Positions 7,691 to 15,139 of a DNA stretch of 64,000 nucleotides are shown in pieces. Under the pieces are notes generated by a model, which was given only the letters and a program-made list of their open reading frames with translations, made no database searches and was not told the DNA's origin. The stretch is from Azophilus sp963663395 (GTDB lineage Bacteria; Pseudomonadota; Gammaproteobacteria; Pseudomonadales; Azotimanducaceae), in assembly GCA_963663395.1 (NCBI GenBank), contig OY760226.1:5766001-5830000 (forward strand), in the 5' to 3' direction. Both the position numbers and the translations under genes were made by a program. The stretch's first letter is position 1; the number at the start of each line of letters is the position of its first letter.

Positions 7691-10441
7691 ATGGCGGGAG
7701 ACAAGCGAATCTGGAACGGTCCGCAGGCTTTCGGTCCCATGCGTTCCGCGCTGCGCCCGATCGGCGCGTTCTGGCGTGCATTGATGAGGCGCCGCAACCC
7801 GGCGGCGCGCCGGGTTGCGCGACGCCCGTTCCGGCACAGGATCAAACGGTCCTTTCTTTCCGCAGCCCTGCGACGGGTGTTGGCGCACCGGCGGGGGCGC
7901 GCCGTGGGCCGATGGCTTCCCCGTTCGTTCGCGTCCTTCCTCCGTTCACGGCGCGGCGGCGGCATGCTGATCGGCGGTGTCTTTGCGCTGATGGCGATGG
8001 CCACCGCCGGTTCGGCCATGTCGAACTACGCCTGGCGCGAGGCGCAGTGGGAGGAGGTGCGCGCCGCGGTGCGCGCGGCCATCTCGGCGGCCGGGCCGCT
8101 TTTGAGCGGCGCCGGCGATGCCGCGGTCAATCTCAAGATCGCCGAACGCGTTGCCGGGTTCGCCGAGGCGAGCCTGCCGGGGTTCGGCGTGGCGTCCGGC
8201 GACGTGACCGTGAGCCACGACAGCGGGACCGGGGTGACGACCATCGGCGTTTCCGGCACCTACACCTTCTCGGACCTCTGGCTGATGGGGGACGCGGGCG
8301 GCGCCGGGCAGGCCGACAGCGAGCGCGTGACGGTGTCGATCAGATCGAAACTCGACGCGGACAGGTACGAAGTCGCCGTTGCGCTGGATGTATCCACGTC
8401 GATGCAGGGCCGCCTGGCGAGCGGCAGTGGCGGTACCCAGGTCTCGAGACTCGACGGACTGAAAAGTGCCCTCGGATCCGTCGCCGACGCCATGCAGTCG
8501 GCGAGCGAAGCCACGCCGGGCAGCATGCTGGTTTCCCTGGTGCCCTACGCCACCGCCGTCAGGGTGGCGGATACCGCCGGCGGCGGTACGTCACCGAGCC
8601 CGGCCAAGGAACGCTATGTGCGCCTGTTGGCCGGCGCCCCGGCGTCCGGCGAGACCATTGACGACACACTGCGCACGGCGCGCAGCACGATCCGCGGGGG
8701 ATGGGGCCACTGGGTGGACCGCTTCCACCATTACGGCGTGGGCGACGATCTCGGCCCCTTGAGCAGACGCTCGCTGCCGGGGCGGCTGCTGAACAACCGG
8801 AACTGGAATCTGCGCCGCACGGGCGTCTCGGTGGACGTTTCCGACCAGGTTCCCGGTCTCGGAACCTGGAAGGTGAACGACGAGGACTTCTGGAACGGTT
8901 GCGTCATGGCGCGCTGGGGCGCCTATTGGGATGCGGGCGCCCGGCCCGCCGGTTGGACCCCCGCCCAGGCCGCCAACTGGCCCGCCACCCGCGCGGTGGC
9001 GGGCTGGTCCGCCAAATCGGGAATCCTGCCCGCCACCACGCCGCTGCACCTCTCGGACGCGCCCCCCAAGGCCGGCGACCGCAACACCCTGTTCACCGCC
9101 TATTCGTGGCCGGACGCCCGCATCGGCGGCTATGCGGACCACCGGCTGCAAACGGTCATGGCAACGCTGCTGGAGGCGCCAACGGAGCCGACGGTCGGAT
9201 TCGGCGCCTTCCAGCAGCCGCTCAAGGACCGTCTGACCAAGGGCGACAACGACTGGTCCGTACCGGGCAGCGACCGCGGCGCCATGCTCTGCCCGCCGAG
9301 CGCCATCACGCCGTTGACCGACGACCTGGCGAGCCTGCGCCAGGCTGTAACCAGCCTGCAGACGATCTGCACCGACCCGCTGGCCTGCGGCAACCTGCGC
9401 GGCGCCACCGGAACCTATCTCCACCTGGGCGTGGTGTGGGCCCTGCGCACGCTGTCACCCCTCTGGCAGCGGGTCTGGCAGGTGCAGGACCTTCAGGGGA
9501 CCGACCGCCCCAAGGCGCCCTGCGCACCCAACGAAGCGGACGGCAACTGCGATGCCCGCCTGAACAAATCCATCCTCATCGTATCGGACGGCGAGAACTC
9601 CTTCGGTATTATGAGGGGTACCCGTGTTGGCGAAGCGCCGGAGGCCGAAAGCCCGGCCTGGTCCACTGACCTTGTCTGCGACCCGGGACGAAATTTCATC
9701 CGCAAGTATCGGGCCGCGGAGGCCGAAAGCACCCCGGCGGACTTCAACGGCCATTTCAGCGCCTATCTGCACCAAGGGCGATTCGGCGGTAACCGGGTGG
9801 ACGACGTGCTCGATGCCTTCACCGCCATCGACGCCTTGCCGGACCTCCCGGCGCGGCGGGATCTGCGCAAGGCCGTCCTGACGACGCTCACCCCCTGGCA
9901 GCTCTTTCGCGGTCTGGATGCCGGCGTGACCGATGCGCTGATGGACGGCGCCAACGAATTCGGGTTCGAGCGCAGGCCCATGCAGACCGGGCACTTCTGC
10001 CGGCCCAACTCGATCTTCACCCCCTATGGACGCATCGACGACCGCACCTTTGTCGGCCATTCCGCCACGCTGCCGTCCACACCCCTGCCGCCGGTGGCGG
10101 ATGTCGCACCGTTCAACCTGGCGGGGATTTCGCAATCCGACCTGGCGAACTACCGGAACATTCGCCAGGGCGGGTCGATTGACACGCTGATGATCGGGCG
10201 TCTCAATCGCTGGTTCACGGATTCCTGCCGCATCGCCGGCGAACGACGGGTGCGGATCAATGCCATCTACATCGGACCGAAGTCCCACACGCGGGCCATC
10301 AACACGCTCGAGCGGTGCGTCGATGCCGCCGGCGGCGACCCCGGCGAGGACGAGGTGTTCGTCACCCCCGATGCACAGGCGCTGAAGACCGCCTTCGAGG
10401 ATCTCTTCACCGTTCGCCGCAACCTGAGGTTTCTGGACTAG
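7691..10441 (+). CDS. TadG-like pilus protein with von Willebrand factor A domain
   Basis: This 916-residue protein has a very basic N-terminus of about 85 residues and then a TadE/G-type hydrophobic segment (GGGMLIGGVFALMAMATAG, near residue 95). A VWA domain follows, starting at ALDVSTSMQG (near residue 234); DxSxS is the metal-binding MIDAS signature. A long insert (about 330-600) separates this from further VWA strands, including SILIVSDGENS near residue 635. A late segment, VRINAIYIG, recurs in such proteins. TadG is a periplasmic, inner-membrane-anchored component of Tad pili. I start it at the ATG at 7691; the frame is open far upstream but overlaps the previous gene. Confidence 0.82.
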   Translation: MAGDKRIWNGPQAFGPMRSALRPIGAFWRALMRRRNPAARRVARRPFRHRIKRSFLSAALRRVLAHRRGRAVGRWLPRSFASFLRSRRGGGMLIGGVFALMAMATAGSAMSNYAWREAQWEEVRAAVRAAISAAGPLLSGAGDAAVNLKIAERVAGFAEASLPGFGVASGDVTVSHDSGTGVTTIGVSGTYTFSDLWLMGDAGGAGQADSERVTVSIRSKLDADRYEVAVALDVSTSMQGRLASGSGGTQVSRLDGLKSALGSVADAMQSASEATPGSMLVSLVPYATAVRVADTAGGGTSPSPAKERYVRLLAGAPASGETIDDTLRTARSTIRGGWGHWVDRFHHYGVGDDLGPLSRRSLPGRLLNNRNWNLRRTGVSVDVSDQVPGLGTWKVNDEDFWNGCVMARWGAYWDAGARPAGWTPAQAANWPATRAVAGWSAKSGILPATTPLHLSDAPPKAGDRNTLFTAYSWPDARIGGYADHRLQTVMATLLEAPTEPTVGFGAFQQPLKDRLTKGDNDWSVPGSDRGAMLCPPSAITPLTDDLASLRQAVTSLQTICTDPLACGNLRGATGTYLHLGVVWALRTLSPLWQRVWQVQDLQGTDRPKAPCAPNEADGNCDARLNKSILIVSDGENSFGIMRGTRVGEAPEAESPAWSTDLVCDPGRNFIRKYRAAEAESTPADFNGHFSAYLHQGRFGGNRVDDVLDAFTAIDALPDLPARRDLRKAVLTTLTPWQLFRGLDAGVTDALMDGANEFGFERRPMQTGHFCRPNSIFTPYGRIDDRTFVGHSATLPSTPLPPVADVAPFNLAGISQSDLANYRNIRQGGSIDTLMIGRLNRWFTDSCRIAGERRVRINAIYIGPKSHTRAINTLERCVDAAGGDPGEDEVFVTPDAQALKTAFEDLFTVRRNLRFLD

Positions 10442-10498
10442 TGCTCTATCGATCCGGTTATTGCGACCTGGCGCTACGTTGCCGGGCAGGACACTGAC

Positions 10499-11431
10499 AT
10501 GGTCGCAGTGACGGGCGCGGTGCTCGCGGCGCTGATCGCAGCGATCGCCCTGATGGCGGTCCAGGCCATGCGCCGGCGCGCCAGGATCCGCCGGCGCATG
10601 GCCCCGGTGATGGGACTGCTTGCGGTGGAGACGCCGGAAACCACGGCCGTCGCCGCGCGGCGGCAACGCAGCGAGCGCCGCAGTTCCGTCGCCACCTGGC
10701 TGGACGCCCGGTATCCCCTGGCCCGCGGGGTGCGCACGGCGCTGATCGCCCTCGGCGGCGGCGCGGCCGCGTTCGCCGTGCTCGTGCCGGTGCTGGTTTT
10801 CTTCGGCCTAGCGTACGCCTTCGCGGTCCTGGCCGCCGGGGGCCTCGGCGGCGGCCTCGCCTGGAACCTCGCGTCCATGCTGGAGGGGGCCCGCCGCAAC
10901 GATTTCAGCAACCGCTTTCTGGTGGTGCTCGAGGAGATGCAGCGCATGGTGCGCTACGGCATCCCCACCCAGCAGGCGCTCAAGTCGGCCGCCTCGACCG
11001 CCGAGGAACCCGTCAGGACGTCGCTGCGAAACATCCTGCTGGAAACGGAATTCGGCACGCCCCTGGGCATGGCCATGGACCGGGAAGCGCGCCGCGTGCG
11101 CATTGCGGAGTTATCGATGCTCGCTGCGGTGGTTTCCACGCAGTCGGCCACGGGCGGCAGCCTGTCCGAGTCCGTGGACAACCTGGCGAGGATGCTCAGG
11201 GAACGGCTCGACAACCGCTCGCGCATGAAGGCGTCTACGGCCGAATCGCGCATCACCATGATCATTCTGGCCTTCGTTCCGGTCGGCGCCATCGGCCTGC
11301 AGGCGCTGACGCAGCCGGAACTGGTGGATGTGCTGCTGGACGATGCGCGCCACCTGCTCGGCATCGGAGTCGCGCTCATCGTGGCGGGGCTGGTGATTTC
11401 CTGGATGATGATCCGCGGCGCGCAGCGCTGA
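10499..11431 (+). CDS. tadB: Tad inner-membrane platform protein TadB (T2SF family)
   Basis: This 310-residue protein has paired N-terminal membrane segments (about 3-22 and 75-120), a cytoplasmic type II secretion F domain (about 140-270, including SMLAAVVSTQSATGGSL), and a final membrane segment near 280-300. It is the first of the two GspF-like platform proteins of Tad systems. The stop codon shares one base with the next start (TGATG), so TadB and TadC are probably translationally coupled and made in equal amounts. Confidence 0.88.
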   Translation: MVAVTGAVLAALIAAIALMAVQAMRRRARIRRRMAPVMGLLAVETPETTAVAARRQRSERRSSVATWLDARYPLARGVRTALIALGGGAAAFAVLVPVLVFFGLAYAFAVLAAGGLGGGLAWNLASMLEGARRNDFSNRFLVVLEEMQRMVRYGIPTQQALKSAASTAEEPVRTSLRNILLETEFGTPLGMAMDREARRVRIAELSMLAAVVSTQSATGGSLSESVDNLARMLRERLDNRSRMKASTAESRITMIILAFVPVGAIGLQALTQPELVDVLLDDARHLLGIGVALIVAGLVISWMMIRGAQR

Positions 11432-12396
11432 TGGCGGCCGAAAGTCAATTGCAGCTGCTGTACGCCGGGGCGCTGGCCTTCCTGCTGGTGGGACTCGGCG
11501 TGTACCTGCTCGTGCGCCGCCTGCAGGGCCGCGCGGTCGTGGAGCGGCGCGTGAAACTGGCGTTGGGCCAACCCCGGGGCGCGCGCGAGCGCCGCATGGC
11601 CAAGGGCGGCGCCGCCCTCAAATCCAGCATGGGCACCGGTGTCGCGGCGCTCGGGCGCTTCATGCCGCTCGGGGAGAAGGACCGGCAGAAGATCGTCGTC
11701 AGCCTGCAGCGCGCCGGCTACCGGTCGTCCAACGCGCTCGCCACCATGCTGGGCATCAAGTTTTCCTGCCTCGTGGGGGGCCTGGCGGTGGGCGGCTATG
11801 CGCTCTACGGTACCTTGCCCGGACCGATGGGGTTGGGGCTGGCGCTCGTCGGCGGACTGGTGGCGGGCGTGGTGTTGAACGTGTTTCCCGAGATGGTGCT
11901 CGGGCGGCTCGCCAAGAGCCGGTTGCGGCGCATCGAGGCGGCACTGCCGGAGACGTTCGATCTGCTGGTGGTCTGCCTGGAGTCGGGGCTGACGTTCGAG
12001 CGGGCGCTGACGCGCACGGTCGACAACCTGAAATCCATTCAGCCCGAACTGGCCCGGGAGTTCGGCCGGGCCGTGCTCGACATGAGCGTGCACGGCCGCA
12101 CCCGGGAAGACGCGCTCGGGCGGCTGGCGGACCGGGTCGCCAGCCAGAGATTCCGCGACCTCAGCACGACGGTGGTGCAGAGCGGGCGCCAGGGCACGCC
12201 GCTCGCGAAAGCCTTGCGCAAACTGGCGGGTTCGGCCCGGGTGGAAGCGATCTCGAGAATGCAGGAGAAGATGGCGCGGCTGCCGACTTTGCTGGTGATT
12301 CCCTCCATCGCCTGCATCCTGCCGGGCATCCTGGTCATCGTGGGCGGCCCGGCGCTGACGCAGCTGACGCAGAATCTCGGGAATTTCGGGGGCTGA
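11431..12396 (+). CDS. tadC: Tad inner-membrane platform protein TadC (T2SF family)
   Basis: This 321-residue partner of TadB has an N-terminal membrane segment at about 8-25 and a pair at about 105-150. A T2SF domain follows (about 160-285) with LPETFDLLVVCLESGLTFERAL, which is typical of TadC, and a C-terminal membrane segment near 290-312. It is the last gene of the pilus cluster here. No tadA/cpaF ATPase or tadZ/cpaE follows; instead a convergent regulator gene begins 67 bases away. Confidence 0.88.
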   Translation: MAAESQLQLLYAGALAFLLVGLGVYLLVRRLQGRAVVERRVKLALGQPRGARERRMAKGGAALKSSMGTGVAALGRFMPLGEKDRQKIVVSLQRAGYRSSNALATMLGIKFSCLVGGLAVGGYALYGTLPGPMGLGLALVGGLVAGVVLNVFPEMVLGRLAKSRLRRIEAALPETFDLLVVCLESGLTFERALTRTVDNLKSIQPELAREFGRAVLDMSVHGRTREDALGRLADRVASQRFRDLSTTVVQSGRQGTPLAKALRKLAGSARVEAISRMQEKMARLPTLLVIPSIACILPGILVIVGGPALTQLTQNLGNFGG

Positions 12397-12463
12397 GCGC
12401 CCATCCCCCCGCGTGGCCGTGCGGCGGCGACGGATCGGTCCGACGGCATCACCCAGACCGGTG

Positions 12464-15139
12464 CTAGCGAATGACACCCCGGCCGATGGCCCAGTTCACG
12501 GCCTCCGCCCGGCCCGCTGCCCCGGTCTTGCGATAGATGTTCTTGAGGTGGTAGCGGATGCCGTGCGCAGTCAAGGAGAGCTCGCGGGCGATTTCCTTGT
12601 CGCGCTTGCCCTGTCCGAGCAACTCGAGGATTTCCCGTTCGCGGCGGCTGAAATCCGGTGTGGACGGTTTGTCCTTTTGGGCGAGGTGCCGCAAAAGCGA
12701 GTCGGCGGCGCCTCGCGCTGCCGGCTCGATCGTCACGCCGTCCAGAAGGTCCGGGAGTACGCGCCCCGCCGCCGCCTCGCGGACCATCGGCCGGGCGAAA
12801 CCCGTGGCCGCCATCAGGCGCAGATAGTCCACGAGATGCGCCGTGCCGACGGGCAGATCGCCGGCCTGGTGTTCCAGCACCGCCGACAGCGCGAGGCAGC
12901 GCATGCGGGACCTTACCAGTCCGTTCCGATGCGTCAGGGCCAGATATTGTCGTAAGAGGCTTCGAGCGGGGCGCGTCCGTCCCGACGCCATCAACAACCG
13001 CAGCCGGGCGCAGACCAACGCCTCCTGCTCCCGCCAGGCCATCCCCCGGGGATGCATGAGTTCATCATCCTGTGCCGGCAGCCGACGATCCACCCAGTAC
13101 CGTTGTGCATCCTCCACGCGCCCGTCCCGCGCGAGATGACCGATCCGCACCGCCGCCAGGTGGCGCGACGCGGCGGCGAGGTGCCTGGATCGGGTCGACT
13201 CCTGCAACGCGTCCAGGACCCCCAGCGCCGCTTCCACACCACCGGTCTCGAACTTCCACTCGACGATCACGTCATGGGCCGCGGCGACGATTTCGAACCA
13301 GGCCGCGCCATTGCGGAACGGCACCGGCACCAGCAGCACGAGTTTCCGCAACGGCTCCAGGCGGTTGCATTCCAGATGCAGTTCTGCCTGCAGCACGTTG
13401 ACAAGCTGGCCCAGCATGCGGTCGCCGAGGAGCCGTTGTTCGACGAGTCCGGCGGCCGATTCATAGCGCCGTTCCGCTTCCGCGGCTCGACCGCACGCAA
13501 GGGCGACCATCCCGATGTTCAGGTGCAGGTGAAAGCGGCCGTGGGGTGAATCGAGTTGCTCGAAAGTCGCCTCCGCTTCGTCCGCGTACTCCCCGGCGTG
13601 CTCGAACATCCCCAGGGACTGGTAGGCACCGAACGCCAGCACCGCGTGACCGGCAGCCAGTGCCGGAGCGACCTCGTCATCGCCCTTCAACAACGCGTGC
13701 GTGCTGACCAGTTCTTCGACGCCGTCGTTGGTGAACGGCAAGGCGCCGAAGCCCACGAGAATCGCGCGCATGTAGCTGGCTTCATAGTGAAGCAGGCGTT
13801 CGTTGCCGCCCGCTGGATCTCGGGTGAAGTCCGCCGTTCCCAAGCGGGTGCGCTCGAACAGGGCAAGCGCTTCGGCCAGCTTCGATCGATAGACGAGCAC
13901 TCGGCATTGCAGCATCGCCAGCCTCGGATACCGAACCGTCACCGGTTCCGTCAGCAACTCCAGTGTGTTGCCGAACCGGGCCATGCCTTCCTGCAGGAAC
14001 AAGCCGAGCCCGCCCGCCCCGAGCAGGATCTCGGCCAGCAACGCGATGTCGTTGGCCCTGTCGGCATGACGCACCGCGGAAGCGATGTGTTTGCGACGGG
14101 CCATTGCCGTGCCGATGGCGCCATGCAGTTCCCGGTACCGTTCGGGGTCGGTACGCTTCAGGCGCTCTTCACAATACGCCTTGATCATCGGATGCAGGCG
14201 CCACTCCCCGTGACCCCGCTCGATCGGTTGCGCGAGCCCATCCAGCGGTTCCAGCGCGGCGAGCCTGCGAGCCGAGTCATCCCGGTTGAGCACTTCGTCG
14301 ACGACACCCGGCTCGATCCAGTCGAACTGCGCCAGGTCGACAAGCAATTCGAAATCCTCCCCGGACACGCTACGGAACAGACGATGGCCGAGCCAATCCA
14401 AGGCAAGCCCGGAAACGTGGGCATCGCGGCCAACGACAGGGTCGAACGTGGCCACGTGGCGTTGCGTGGACCGCTCGTGCCGGAGGAGACCCAAGGCAAC
14501 GGGCCAGCCTTCCGTACGCTCCGTAAACGCGACGAGTTCGCGGTGCGACAACGAATCGTCAAAATAGGTCGAGACTTCAGCCTTGGAAAAGCGCAGCCAG
14601 TCCGGACCGTATTCGACACCCCGGCCATGCAGGACCACCGTCGACAGATCGAGCCCGGGATTCCGCCGCATGCCGAACATGAGCCGAAGATTCGGCGGTG
14701 CAAATTGCAACAGCTGGTTCAGCGCGTCGACGGCGGAGCCTCGAAGACTCTCCAGCTCGTCGAACACGAGCAGGCACGGTCGCCTGTCGTCCCCAATTGC
14801 CTTGGCGATTCGATTCAGGCGACCCGCGCCGTCCGTTGCCGACCCGGCAACGGGAAACCCCGCCTCCTCGAGCGCGAAACCAAGGTAATGCGCGATGGTC
14901 TCCGCCGTATCGTCCTCGTCGAGCGTCAGCCAGCCCGCGATCTCGTTGCGCCGTTTCGCGCGTCGACAAAACTCGGCAAGCAGGGTGGTTTTCCCGAATC
15001 CACCCGGGGCTCGTATCGCCGCGACGCTCCAATGGCCGCGTTCGACCTCCTCCACCAGCGTCTTGCGGTCGAGATGAAACGGTGAGTATTGCGGCGGTTT
15101 TACCTTGCCGGCAATAAGCCAGGACATCGACGTGGGCAT
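12464..15139 (-). CDS. LuxR-family regulator, MalT-like large ATP-binding type
   Basis: This 891-residue protein has a P-loop NTPase domain at the N-terminus (Walker A APGGFGKTTLL near residue 44, Walker B CLLVFDELESL near 128). A long helical, TPR-like middle follows, with a LuxR-type helix-turn-helix at the C-terminus (about 825-885: FSRREREILELLGQGKRDKE, then IARELSLTAHGIRYHLKNIY). Proteins of this build bind DNA as ATP-dependent, effector-controlled activators, as MalT does. The ATG at 15139 has no clear ribosome-binding site and lies inside the end of the upstream paralogue gene, which suggests translational coupling. An ATG at 15127 is the alternative. It converges on the pilus operon and may regulate it, which is only an inference from position. 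Confidence 0.88.
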   Translation of the reverse strand: MPTSMSWLIAGKVKPPQYSPFHLDRKTLVEEVERGHWSVAAIRAPGGFGKTTLLAEFCRRAKRRNEIAGWLTLDEDDTAETIAHYLGFALEEAGFPVAGSATDGAGRLNRIAKAIGDDRRPCLLVFDELESLRGSAVDALNQLLQFAPPNLRLMFGMRRNPGLDLSTVVLHGRGVEYGPDWLRFSKAEVSTYFDDSLSHRELVAFTERTEGWPVALGLLRHERSTQRHVATFDPVVGRDAHVSGLALDWLGHRLFRSVSGEDFELLVDLAQFDWIEPGVVDEVLNRDDSARRLAALEPLDGLAQPIERGHGEWRLHPMIKAYCEERLKRTDPERYRELHGAIGTAMARRKHIASAVRHADRANDIALLAEILLGAGGLGLFLQEGMARFGNTLELLTEPVTVRYPRLAMLQCRVLVYRSKLAEALALFERTRLGTADFTRDPAGGNERLLHYEASYMRAILVGFGALPFTNDGVEELVSTHALLKGDDEVAPALAAGHAVLAFGAYQSLGMFEHAGEYADEAEATFEQLDSPHGRFHLHLNIGMVALACGRAAEAERRYESAAGLVEQRLLGDRMLGQLVNVLQAELHLECNRLEPLRKLVLLVPVPFRNGAAWFEIVAAAHDVIVEWKFETGGVEAALGVLDALQESTRSRHLAAASRHLAAVRIGHLARDGRVEDAQRYWVDRRLPAQDDELMHPRGMAWREQEALVCARLRLLMASGRTRPARSLLRQYLALTHRNGLVRSRMRCLALSAVLEHQAGDLPVGTAHLVDYLRLMAATGFARPMVREAAAGRVLPDLLDGVTIEPAARGAADSLLRHLAQKDKPSTPDFSRREREILELLGQGKRDKEIARELSLTAHGIRYHLKNIYRKTGAAGRAEAVNWAIGRGVIR

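Noticed and set aside
12413..15085. Long plus-strand frames opposite the LuxR gene
   Set aside because: They mirror the codon structure of the minus-strand gene and have no recognisable domains.
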